From positions 88,466 through 152,465 of the forward strand of contig NZ_MKIO01000047.1 of assembly GCF_001938945.1 (NCBI RefSeq): a stretch of DNA of 64,000 nucleotides. The letters run 5' to 3'. The position numbers were made by a program, and so were the translations under genes. This DNA is from Xaviernesmea rhizosphaerae. Lineage in GTDB: Bacteria; Pseudomonadota; Alphaproteobacteria; Rhizobiales; Rhizobiaceae. Shown one piece after another: positions 16,428 through 25,778 of the stretch (position 1 is its first letter; each line of letters begins with the position of its first letter). The notes below the pieces were generated by a model. The model was not told the DNA's origin, made no database searches, and saw only the letters and a program-made list of their open reading frames with translations.

Positions 16428-17479
16428 TGGCCGCCGCGACGCTGACCACGCTCACCGCGCTGACACAGGCCGGCCTTGTGCCGGAGGCCGACCACGCCGC
16501 GCTCGCCCCCGTCACGGCCCGCTATGCGCTGGCCGTCAGCCCCGACATCGCCGCGCTGATCGATCCCTCAGACCCCGAGGACCCTATCGCCCGCCAGTTC
16601 ATTCCGCAGGCGGCGGAACTGGACACACTCCCCGAGGAGCGCGCCGATCCGATCGGCGACCATGCTCATTCGCCCGTCGAAGGCATCGTCCATCGCTATC
16701 CCGACCGGGTGCTCCTGAAAGCGGTGCATGTCTGCCCGGTCTATTGCCGCTTCTGCTTCCGCCGGGAAATGGTCGGCCCCGGCGGAGAAGGAACGCTGTC
16801 GGGTGCCGCGCTCGAAGCCGCCTTCGCCTATATCGCCGATCACACGGAGATCTGGGAAGTCATCCTCACGGGTGGCGATCCCTTCGTGCTGTCGCCCCGC
16901 CGCCTCGCCGATCTCATGCGCCGGCTGGCAGCCATCGAGCACGTCAAGATCGTGCGCTTCCACACCCGCGTGCCGGTGGTCGAGCCCGCCCGCATCGATG
17001 CCGCCCTGATCGCGGCGCTGAAGGAAAGCGGCAAGACCGTCTATGTCGCACTGCATGCCAACCATCCGCGCGAATTGACGCCTCAGGCGCGCGCGGCCCT
17101 TGCGCGCCTTGCCGAGGGCGGCCTCACGCTGGTCAGCCAGTCCGTCCTGCTGAAGGGCGTCAATGACGATCCGGAGGTGCTGGCGGCGCTGATGCGCGGC
17201 TTCGTCGAGGCCCGGGTCACGCCCTATTACCTCCACCATCCCGATCTCGCGTCGGGCACCAGCCATTTCCGCCTGACGATCGAGGAGGGCCAGGCGCTGG
17301 TCGCCGCCTTGCGCGGCCGCATTTCAGGCCTCTGCCAGCCGACCTATGTGCTGGATATCCCCGGCGGCCACGGCAAGGCGGTGATCGCCGCGTCTTCCGT
17401 TCAGCCGGATGGGGAGGGCGGCATGCTGGTGCGCGATTTTCGCGGGCAGGTCCATGCCTATCCGCCGAAAGGTGCGTGA
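16427..17479 (+). CDS. epmB: EF-P (R)-beta-lysine aminomutase EpmB
   Basis: The 350-residue radical SAM enzyme belongs to the lysine 2,3-aminomutase family. It has the CxxxCxxC cluster at Cys103, Cys107 and Cys110 (HVCPVYCRFCFRREM), LTGGDPF for SAM binding, and the PLP-binding lysine in the C-terminal DIPGGHGK. It converts (S)-alpha-lysine to (R)-beta-lysine for EpmA. Its start overlaps the epmA stop, so the two are translationally coupled. Confidence 0.95.
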   Translation: MAAATLTTLTALTQAGLVPEADHAALAPVTARYALAVSPDIAALIDPSDPEDPIARQFIPQAAELDTLPEERADPIGDHAHSPVEGIVHRYPDRVLLKAVHVCPVYCRFCFRREMVGPGGEGTLSGAALEAAFAYIADHTEIWEVILTGGDPFVLSPRRLADLMRRLAAIEHVKIVRFHTRVPVVEPARIDAALIAALKESGKTVYVALHANHPRELTPQARAALARLAEGGLTLVSQSVLLKGVNDDPEVLAALMRGFVEARVTPYYLHHPDLASGTSHFRLTIEEGQALVAALRGRISGLCQPTYVLDIPGGHGKAVIAASSVQPDGEGGMLVRDFRGQVHAYPPKGA

Positions 17480-17491
17480 GGCGCGCACGAA

Positions 17492-17517
17492 AAAACCGGC
17501 CCTTTCGAGCCGGTTTT
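17492..17517. terminator. Bidirectional terminator between epmB and OmpA-family gene
   Basis: A perfect 9-bp stem (AAAACCGGC / GCCGGTTTT) with an 8-nt loop lies between the two convergent genes, with A/T runs on both sides. Confidence 0.85.
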
Positions 17518-17546
17518 CGCACGTGTGACCGATGGCCTTCGCCTGA

Positions 17547-18212
17547 TCAGTTTTCCTGGATCGGCGCGATGGAGATTTCTACGCGGCGGTTCTGGGCGCG
17601 GCCGGCTTCGGTGGCGTTGGAGGCGATGGGGCGCTCCTGGCCGTAGCCGATGGCCGACATGCGGCGCTGGTCGACGCCCTGGCTGGCCAGGTAATTGGCG
17701 ACCGAGGCGGCGCGGCGTTCCGACAAGCCCTGATTATAGGCGGGATTGCCCACGGAGTCCGTGTGGCCGTCGACGTCGATCAGGGTCTTGTTGAACTTGT
17801 TCAGAACGATCGCGACCGAGTTCAGCGTGGCGTAGAAGCCCGGATTGACCTGATCCTGGTCGGTGGCGAAGGTGACGTTGGACGGCATGTTCAGGACGAT
17901 GCGGTCGCCGACGCGGGTCACGGACACGCCGGTGCCCTGCAACTGCGCGCGCAGCTCCGACTCCTGGTTGTCCATGTACTTGCCGATCAGGCCGCCGCCG
18001 AGCGCGCCGATGCCGGCGCCGATCAGGGCGCCATTGCGCCGGCCGCGCGCATCCTTGCCGATCAGAAGGCCGGTGGCAGCGCCCAGGCCCGCGCCGATCA
18101 GCGCGCCGCCGGCCGTGTTCGACATCTTCTGTTCGCCCGTATAGGGATCGACAGTCGTGCAGCCGGAAAGATAGACGGCCGCAACGGCCAGGATGGCAAT
18201 TCTCTTCATCAT
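17547..18212 (-). CDS. OmpA-family outer-membrane lipoprotein (YiaD-like)
   Basis: The 221-residue protein has a lipoprotein signal with lipobox LSGC (Cys about residue 18). A glycine-zipper segment follows (GGALIGAGLGAATGLLIG and GALIGAGIGALGGGLIG), and then a C-terminal OmpA domain that binds peptidoglycan (DVDGHTDSVGNPAYNQGLSE, RRVEI). It probably tethers the outer membrane to the wall. A longer upstream open frame to 18587 lacks a signal and was rejected; the MM start at 18212 gives a proper lipoprotein signal. Confidence 0.94.
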   Translation of the reverse strand: MMKRIAILAVAAVYLSGCTTVDPYTGEQKMSNTAGGALIGAGLGAATGLLIGKDARGRRNGALIGAGIGALGGGLIGKYMDNQESELRAQLQGTGVSVTRVGDRIVLNMPSNVTFATDQDQVNPGFYATLNSVAIVLNKFNKTLIDVDGHTDSVGNPAYNQGLSERRAASVANYLASQGVDQRRMSAIGYGQERPIASNATEAGRAQNRRVEISIAPIQEN

Positions 18213-18372
18213 CGAATCAAGGGTCCCCCGATGGATACATGGCCGTTCATAGCATCGATTGCGGCGGGAAGATGAACCCTGCACGATGGCGTGATCATGG
18301 CGTGACGGAAAATTCCTTCGGGCCGCGTCTTTTGCGCGATGTGCGATCGATCGCCGCGCGCCGGCAAGCGGA

Positions 18373-18948
18373 TCAGAGCGCCTTGTAGAAAATGGTCGTG
18401 TCGCAGAAGCGCCCATCGGGCCAGAGCGCGTAATTCGGCACCACGCCGCTCTTCCTCCAGCCGAGCTTCTCATAAAGTGTCTCCGCTGGGCTGCCCGTCG
18501 CCGTGTCGAGCACCAGCAGGCTCTTGCCCGCATCGCGCGCCCGCGCTTCCGCCGCCGCCAGAAGCCGGCGGGCGAGGCAGGCGCCACGGGCTGAACGGTG
18601 AACGAGCAGCTTCTTGAGATCCGCGCGATGCGGCTGGTTGGGCGGCTGCTTCAGGCCGAGCTGCACCGTGCCGACCATATGGCCCGCCCACTCCACGCCG
18701 AGAAGAACGATGGCACCGGCGTCAACGCCGGCAGCGACCTCCCGCCAATAGGCTTCGGCTTCCGCCTGCGAGAAGCCGGCCATGAAGCCGACGGAGGCGC
18801 CGCCGTCGATGCAATCGAGCAGGATCCCGGCAAGATCGGGAAGGGCGGCCAGCGCCTCCTTTGCGGACAAGTGGGTGAGCCGCTCGGCGGCCCCAAGGTC
18901 TTTGGAAGGCGCAGTGGACGGCGCGGCCGAGGAGGGCGAGGATGGCAT
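18373..18948 (-). CDS. GNAT-family N-acetyltransferase
   Basis: The 191-residue protein has the GNAT pattern: MVGTVQLGL (beta4), then KKLLVHRSARGACLARRLLAAAE (motif A, acetyl-CoA loop) and a C-terminal ETLYEKLGWRKSGVVPNYAL. It follows the XRE-cupin regulator by 29 nt on the same strand, a recurrent rhizobial pairing in which the regulator probably senses or controls the acetylated metabolite. The substrate is unknown. Confidence 0.88.
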   Translation of the reverse strand: MPSSPSSAAPSTAPSKDLGAAERLTHLSAKEALAALPDLAGILLDCIDGGASVGFMAGFSQAEAEAYWREVAAGVDAGAIVLLGVEWAGHMVGTVQLGLKQPPNQPHRADLKKLLVHRSARGACLARRLLAAAEARARDAGKSLLVLDTATGSPAETLYEKLGWRKSGVVPNYALWPDGRFCDTTIFYKAL

Positions 18949-18977
18949 GAAGGCCTCTTGAGAAAAGGGGGAGATGG

Positions 18978-19568
18978 TCAGGTTTCGTGCCGGTGCAGGA
19001 TCACCGCATAGCGCGCCGGCTCGGCATGAGGGTTTTCAAAGATCTGGCCGTCGCTCAGCCGCATGAACAGGCAATCGCCCGCCTGCAGCGCATGCGTGGT
19101 CTCACCCGATGTCAGCCGCATCGCCCCTTCGAGGATCCAGACATGCTGGCTGACGCCGCTGTCGAACACATGGGGATCAAACACCACGCGTCCGCCGGGC
19201 GGAAACTCCACCTCGATCACATCGACGGGCGAGCCCGTGCGCTCCGGCGAGACCGAGCGGCGGCGATAGCCTGTGGCCGGATCGCGCCAGACGCGCTGGC
19301 GGTCGCGCCGCGACAGCGGATCCTCCTGCGTTTCCTCCTCCGCGAAGAAGCGCGACAGGGTGGTGTCGAGCGCGGCGCAGAGGCGGTTGAGCAGCTGCGC
19401 CGTCGGGCTCGCCTCGCCGCGCTCGATGCGCGAGATCATGGCGCGGGAAACGCCGGCGCGCTCGGCCAGCGCGTCCAGCGTCAGCCGCTGCGCCTGGCGC
19501 AGCGCCTTCAGCCGCTCGCCCAAGCGGCTGTCGATGCTGTCTTCAAAGGTGTCCTTGCCCAATTCCAT
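18978..19568 (-). CDS. XRE-family regulator with C-terminal cupin domain
   Basis: The 196-residue protein has an N-terminal helix-turn-helix (residues about 15-72: LKALRQAQRLTLDALAERAG, SRAMISRIERGEASPT) and a C-terminal cupin domain (PGGRVVFDPHVFDSG, MRLTSGETTHALQAGDCLFM). Such proteins bind small ligands through the cupin and repress their own operon. A perfect palindrome lies three bases upstream of the start. It is operonic with the downstream GNAT gene. Confidence 0.92.
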   Translation of the reverse strand: MELGKDTFEDSIDSRLGERLKALRQAQRLTLDALAERAGVSRAMISRIERGEASPTAQLLNRLCAALDTTLSRFFAEEETQEDPLSRRDRQRVWRDPATGYRRRSVSPERTGSPVDVIEVEFPPGGRVVFDPHVFDSGVSQHVWILEGAMRLTSGETTHALQAGDCLFMRLSDGQIFENPHAEPARYAVILHRHET

Positions 19569-19571
19569 GAT

Positions 19572-19589
19572 AAGAGAATAAATTCTCTT
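19572..19589. promoter_or_regulatory. Palindromic operator at the XRE-cupin start
   Basis: A perfect inverted repeat, AAGAGAAT-AA-ATTCTCTT, ends three bases before the ATG. Its position would block transcription or ribosome binding, which fits autoregulation by the adjacent XRE-cupin protein. Confidence 0.65.
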
Positions 19590-19716
19590 TTGGTGGAGTC
19601 AAGCGGATCGCTGCGGGATTCCTGCCGCGGCATCGGGCGGGGACAGGGCGAAGAAGCCCGGAAGCCCGGCATTTCCCGCTTTGCGCCCGGGATATGCGCT
19701 GCTATATGCCGCCCCC

Positions 19717-21540
<1,824 letters not shown>

Positions 21541-21641
21541 GAAGCTCTCAGCTTCTTCTTGATCTTGTCGCCTGATTTCGTCAGGCTTGTCCCCGAGGCC
21601 GGCAGGGCATCCGCGTCCTGCCGCTTCTCCGGGAGGTTGCC

Positions 21642-22013
21642 ATGCACAAGTTCAAGATCGTCAAGGCGGCGAACGGCCAGTTTCGCGTGCAGTTCGCCTA
21701 TAATGCCGAGGTCATGGTCTGGTCGGAAAACTATGCGTCCAAGGCCAGCGCGAAGAACTGCATCGAATCGCTGAAGAAGAATGTGCCCGATGCCGCCGTC
21801 GTCGACCTCACGCGCGAGGAGACGGGCTCAGGCTACCGCTTCGAGATCGCCGACAGCAAGGACCAGTTCATCGTCCGCTTCCGGGCCTCCAATGGCGAGG
21901 TGATGGTGCAGTCGGAACGCTATGCGTCCAAGGCCAGCGCCAAGAACTGCATCGAATCGCTGAAGAAGAACGCGCCCGAGGCGCCTGTCGACGACGAGAC
22001 GGTCGCGGCCTGA
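21642..22013 (+). CDS. YegP-family protein (two DUF1508 repeats)
   Basis: The 123-residue protein is an internal duplication of a roughly 55-residue DUF1508 unit: FRVQFAYNAEVMVWSENYAS in repeat 1 and FIVRFRASNGEVMVQSERYAS in repeat 2, both followed by KASAKNCIESLKKN. The identical nucleotides in this second stretch show strong conservation or gene conversion. The function is unknown; YegP is linked to stress in enterobacteria. GGGAGG precedes the ATG. Confidence 0.93.
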   Translation: MHKFKIVKAANGQFRVQFAYNAEVMVWSENYASKASAKNCIESLKKNVPDAAVVDLTREETGSGYRFEIADSKDQFIVRFRASNGEVMVQSERYASKASAKNCIESLKKNAPEAPVDDETVAA

Positions 22014-22063
22014 CGCGCCGGTCTTTCCGGGCCGTCAGGATCGGTTTATCATGTGCAATGCCC

Positions 22064-22099
22064 GATAAGGCCGGCCTCGCCTTGAAGCCCGGCCTTATC
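22064..22099. repeat. 11-bp inverted repeat ahead of ccdA
   Basis: GATAAGGCCGG and CCGGCCTTATC are perfect inverted copies with a 14-nt spacer, ending 24 bp before the ccdA start. It may be the yegP terminator or the CcdAB operator. Confidence 0.7.
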
Positions 22100-22123
22100 G
22101 CCGTTCGCTCTGGGAGATCCCGC

Positions 22124-22351
22124 ATGACCCAAGCCATCAGAACCGCCGATCTCGCTCTGGACGAGCGCCTCCTGGCAGAAGCCGAGGCGCTGAAGATCGA
22201 CGTGCCCCGCGCGGCCGCCGAGGGTGTCGCCCAGGCCGTGAAGGCGGAGAAGGAGCGTCTCTGGCGGATCGAGAATGCTGAGGCGATTGCTGCATGCAAC
22301 GACTATGTCGCCAAACATGGCCTGCCACTGGCGCGGTATCGCCAATTCTAA
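22124..22351 (+). CDS. ccdA: CcdA-type antitoxin
   Basis: The 75-residue protein matches CcdA: an N-terminal DNA-binding ribbon-helix-helix-like part (LDERLLAEAEALKIDVPRAA) and the toxin-binding C-terminus WRIENAEAIAACNDYVAKHG followed by LPLARYRQF. CcdA neutralises CcdB and represses the operon. A GGGAGATCCCGC sequence precedes the ATG. The toxin gene follows after a 77-nt gap, longer than in the F plasmid. Confidence 0.9.
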   Translation: MTQAIRTADLALDERLLAEAEALKIDVPRAAAEGVAQAVKAEKERLWRIENAEAIAACNDYVAKHGLPLARYRQF

Positions 22352-22428
22352 AGTCAACCGGGTCAGCGCTATTCGACCGCTTTGCCTATTGTGGCCGGTG
22401 AAGGGGTGCTTTGGCTGGAGGTGTTCCG

Positions 22429-22728
22429 ATGGCGCGGTTCGATGTCTATCAGATGAAGGCAGACGGCGCACTTGTGGTCGACGTTCAATCCTCTCTTCTT
22501 GATGGCCTGGATACGCGTGTTGTCGTTCCTCTCCTGCCGCTGGGAGCGTTGGCATATCCCATCGCGCGTCTCAATCCGATGATCACGGTCGATGGAACGT
22601 CCTACCTGATGGCCACGCAATTCATCGGAACGGTGCCAGAGCGCGCCGTCAGCGCGACGATCGCCAATTTGAAGCAGCGGGGTGACGACATCACCGCCGC
22701 CCTTGACTTCCTCTTTCAGGGCTTCTGA
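22429..22728 (+). CDS. ccdB: CcdB-type DNA gyrase toxin
   Basis: The 99-residue protein matches CcdB: MARFDVYQM start, LLDGLDTRVVVPL, LNPMITVDGTSYLMATQFI, and the short hydrophobic C-terminus DFLFQGF that corresponds to the gyrase-poisoning tail (Trp-Gly-Ile in F CcdB). It would trap DNA gyrase if not held by CcdA. TGGAGG precedes the ATG. It is full length with no obvious inactivating change. Confidence 0.9.
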   Translation: MARFDVYQMKADGALVVDVQSSLLDGLDTRVVVPLLPLGALAYPIARLNPMITVDGTSYLMATQFIGTVPERAVSATIANLKQRGDDITAALDFLFQGF

Positions 22729-22753
22729 TCCGGATTGCGCGAACGATTGCCGG

Positions 22754-23491
22754 CTATTGATCGTCCGCGCAGGGCCAGCCGCCCGGAGCAGTCAGGCCCG
22801 TTGGCAGCTTTGTCTTGGCGTCGCCGCAAGCGAGATCGACCTGTTCCTGTGTCAGGCCCTTCGCCTGGGACAGGTCCAGCCCCTCGATGCGGGTGAGGTA
22901 GAGGAAGGCCTGGTCGAAGCCGAGCTGGCCGGCGAGCTTGGCGCCGGTCAGCCGCGCGCGCGACAGGTTCGACAGGGCAAAACGGGTGTCGTTCAGCGTC
23001 GCGCCGGAGAAGTCGACGCGCGAGAGTTCCGCCTTCTCGAAATTCGCGCCCGTCAGATTGGCGCCGGCGAACTCGGCGCGCTGCAGTTCCGCGCCGGAGA
23101 AGTTCGCACCATTTGCCCTGATGCCGGAAAAATTCGAGCGATAGGCTTCGATGCGAGCGAAGTCCGCCCCTTGCGCCGTCGAGCCGGCGACGGAGGTGCG
23201 GATCATCCGCGCCTTCTCGAAACGGGCGCCATTGAGGTTGGAGCCGCTGAGATCGGTGGCGTTGAGATCGCTCTCGCTCAGGTTCGCGCCGTCGAGCGTG
23301 CTGGAGGACAGGAGGATGCGCGGCTTGTTGCAGCCGCTCCAGTCGATGCCGGAGGCGGGCGAGGCGCTGCAATCGGCGGCGGGGGCAGGGCCGGCAAGGC
23401 CGAGCGCCGCCGCTGCCGCGAGCATGGCCAAGAGCTGTCGCACAGGATCTGCCGGTGCCTTTTCAAAGGGCATTGCCGTTTCAGCCGTCAT
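22754..23491 (-). CDS. Secreted pentapeptide-repeat protein
   Basis: The 245-residue protein has a signal sequence (residues about 18-42, ending APA-ADC). About 25 pentapeptide units A(D/N)LXX follow (LDGANLSESDLNATDLSGSN, FSGAELQRAEFAGANL), which fold as a right-handed quadrilateral beta-helix. Two cysteines near the N-terminus and two near the C-terminus may form caps. The start at 23491 is preferred because GGAGGAG precedes it and the signal peptide is then N-terminal. The role is unknown. Confidence 0.88.
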   Translation of the reverse strand: MTAETAMPFEKAPADPVRQLLAMLAAAAALGLAGPAPAADCSASPASGIDWSGCNKPRILLSSSTLDGANLSESDLNATDLSGSNLNGARFEKARMIRTSVAGSTAQGADFARIEAYRSNFSGIRANGANFSGAELQRAEFAGANLTGANFEKAELSRVDFSGATLNDTRFALSNLSRARLTGAKLAGQLGFDQAFLYLTRIEGLDLSQAKGLTQEQVDLACGDAKTKLPTGLTAPGGWPCADDQ

Positions 23492-23872
23492 GTCCCGTAT
23501 CTCCTCCCGACAGGCGCGCGTCGCACCTAATCTCAAACCCTCCGGCACCGCAAGCCGCGCGGGAGTCGGCATAGCGCAACCGGCCAGAGCCTTCCGGAGT
23601 TTCGGATGAAATCATGGCCATGGGAAGACATGGGGCGCATCCTGGGGCGCGCATTGGCCGCGCCCCGGCTTAATCCAGTGGCTTTTCGGGCCAATGCTCA
23701 GGGACATACGGGTCGCCTTCTTTCACGGTGTGTAGCGGGGCGGCCCGCCGATCGCCGCATCCGGAAGCCTGCATTTGCGGGCTTTTGGCCGGTCATGCCT
23801 TGACCTTTCAGCGTGAAACAGGCATTGCACCGCCTCAATCGCGCCTTGAGGGCGCTGGATAACGGAACAATC

Positions 23873-24271
23873 ATGAGCAAACCGACCTCCTCGGCTCCCT
23901 CGCAGCGCATGCTGCGGGTCGGCGAGCAAGTCCGCGCTGCCATCACTCAGGTGCTGCAGCGTGGCGAGGTGCGCGACCCGGTGATCGAGACGACAGTGAT
24001 TTCCATTTCGGAAGTCCGCATGTCGCCGGACCTGAAGATCGCCACCGCCTATGTTACGCCGCTCGGCGTGGCCGACCACAGCGAAACGATCGAAGCGCTG
24101 AACCGCAACGCCAAGTTCATTCGCGGGCGCCTCGGCCCGCAGCTGCGGCAGATGAAGTATATGCCGGAAGTCCGCTTCCGCGACGATACCAGCTTCGACA
24201 ATTACAAGAAGATCGACGAGCTCCTGCGCTCGCCCGATGTCGTGCGCGATCTCGATCACGACGAGGATTAG
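23873..24271 (+). CDS. rbfA: 30S ribosome-binding factor RbfA
   Basis: The 132-residue KH-like protein binds the 30S subunit during 16S rRNA maturation and cold adaptation. Diagnostic segments are MLRVGEQVRAAITQVLQRGEV, VIETTVISISEVRMSPDLK and MPEVRFRDDTSFDNYKKIDELL. The start at 23873 matches family starts. It precedes truB, a classic arrangement (infB-rbfA-truB-rpsO-pnp), but infB is not adjacent upstream here. Confidence 0.97.
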   Translation: MSKPTSSAPSQRMLRVGEQVRAAITQVLQRGEVRDPVIETTVISISEVRMSPDLKIATAYVTPLGVADHSETIEALNRNAKFIRGRLGPQLRQMKYMPEVRFRDDTSFDNYKKIDELLRSPDVVRDLDHDED

Positions 24272-24272
24272 G

Positions 24273-24366
24273 GCATCGGACCGAAAAGTGGGAACCGGTT
24301 TTCGGATAATCCGATGCAAAGACAAAGATCTGGAGCATCGGACCGAAAAGTGGGAACCGGTTTTCA
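24273..24366. repeat. Dimeric rhizobial intergenic palindrome, copies A and B
   Basis: Copy A (24273-24317) is a nested inverted repeat: outer arms GCATCGGA / TCCGATGC and inner arms CCGAAAA / TTTTCGG around GTGGGAACCGG. Copy B (24335-24366) repeats the left part and lacks the outer right arm. The element starts two bases after the rbfA stop. Confidence 0.9.
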
Positions 24367-24554
24367 GTTCGCCGCTCCGAAACCTGACCGTAGAAGACGG
24401 GACAGGGTGTCGCTGTTTGTTTGCGGCATGACCGCCGGGTTCAGGCGGCTGCAGGGCGTTGTCGCCTGAGGGCGATCCGTGCCGAGATGAGAAGACCCGC
24501 GTGCCGATGCCGAAGAGCTTGGCCGGGCTTTGCCAGGATGGAATGAAGAAGACG

Positions 24555-25490
24555 ATGGGAAAACCGCGCAAACCCAAGGGCCGTCCGGTCTCCGGCTGGC
24601 TGATCCTCGACAAGCCGATCGATTTCGGCTCGACCGAGGCCGTGTCGAAGATCAAGTGGCTGTTCAAGGCGCAGAAGGCCGGCCATGCGGGCACGCTGGA
24701 TCCGCTGGCCTCCGGCATGCTGCCGATCGCGCTCGGTGATGCCACCAAGACCGTGCCTTACGTGATGGACGGCCGCAAGATCTATGAATTCTCCGTGGCC
24801 TGGGGCGAGGAGCGCACAACGGACGATCTGGAGGGCGAGGTCAGCCAGCGTTCCGACAACCGTCCGTCGGAAGAGGCGATCCGCGCGCTGCTGCCGAATT
24901 ATACCGGCGTGATCTCGCAGATCCCGCCGCAATTCTCAGCCATCAAGATCGATGGCGAGCGCGCCTATGATCTTGCCCGCGAAGGCGAGACGGTCGAGAT
25001 TCCCGCCCGCGAGGTCGAGGTGTTCCGCCTGACGCTGCTCGGCTGCCTGCCCAATCTCGCCCATTTCGAGATCGAGTGCGGCAAGGGCACCTATGTCCGC
25101 TCGATCGCCCGCGATCTCGGCCGCGATCTCGGCTGTTATGGCCATATCGCTTCGCTGCGCCGCAGCTTCGTCGCGCCCTTTGCCGAGGACAGCATGGTGC
25201 CGCTCGCCGAACTGGTGGCGCTCGAAAAGATCGAGGACGAGGCCGAGCGCCTGGCGGCGCTCGACGCTTTCCTGATCGACACCAGCGAGGCGCTGGCGAG
25301 CCTGCCGCATCTGCCCGTCAATGACGACCAGGCCCACCGCCTGCGCATGGGCAATCCGATCATCGTGCGCGGGCGCGATGCGCCGGTGGCCGAGCCGGAA
25401 GCCTATGCGACGGCGCGCGGCAGACTGGTGGCGATCGGCGAAATCGCCGAGGGCGAATTCCGCCCCAAGCGGGTCTTCACGGAAAACTAG
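24555..25490 (+). CDS. truB: tRNA pseudouridine(55) synthase
   Basis: The 311-residue enzyme makes pseudouridine 55 in the T-loop of tRNAs. The catalytic Asp49 lies in HAGTLDPLASGMLP; other conserved parts are QIPPQFSAIKIDGERAYDLAREG and CGKGTYVRSIARDLG. The ATG at 24555 is preferred (MGKPRKPKGRPVSGWL) over an upstream one at 24543. Its TAG stop overlaps the first base of the next repeat element. Confidence 0.97.
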   Translation: MGKPRKPKGRPVSGWLILDKPIDFGSTEAVSKIKWLFKAQKAGHAGTLDPLASGMLPIALGDATKTVPYVMDGRKIYEFSVAWGEERTTDDLEGEVSQRSDNRPSEEAIRALLPNYTGVISQIPPQFSAIKIDGERAYDLAREGETVEIPAREVEVFRLTLLGCLPNLAHFEIECGKGTYVRSIARDLGRDLGCYGHIASLRRSFVAPFAEDSMVPLAELVALEKIEDEAERLAALDAFLIDTSEALASLPHLPVNDDQAHRLRMGNPIIVRGRDAPVAEPEAYATARGRLVAIGEIAEGEFRPKRVFTEN

Positions 25491-25590
25491 CATCGGACCG
25501 AAAAGTGGAACCCGGTTTTCGGACAACTCCGATGCGAGGCAAGACCAGCGCATCGGACCGAAAAGTGGGAGCCGGTTTTCGAGCGCATCC
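25490..25590. repeat. Dimeric rhizobial intergenic palindrome, copies C and D
   Basis: Copy C (25490-25535) has full outer and inner arms and begins on the last base of the truB stop. Copy D (25550-25590) is variant in its right half. The spacing and order match the dimer after rbfA. Confidence 0.88.
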
Positions 25591-25778
25591 GAAGCGCTTC
25601 AGCGCCCACTCCGGCCATCGCATGATCGGGCGGCAAGACAGGTTTCGCTAAAGCATTGGCAAGACGGGCTTTTGTCTTCGCTTCGCTGAATTTGTTTTGT
25701 TAAGGTCGCTGCGGATCTGCTTCGCGGCGTCTCCGACCTGTCGCTGTCGGACCGCAAGGCGGGGAGTGCGATGGGGGC

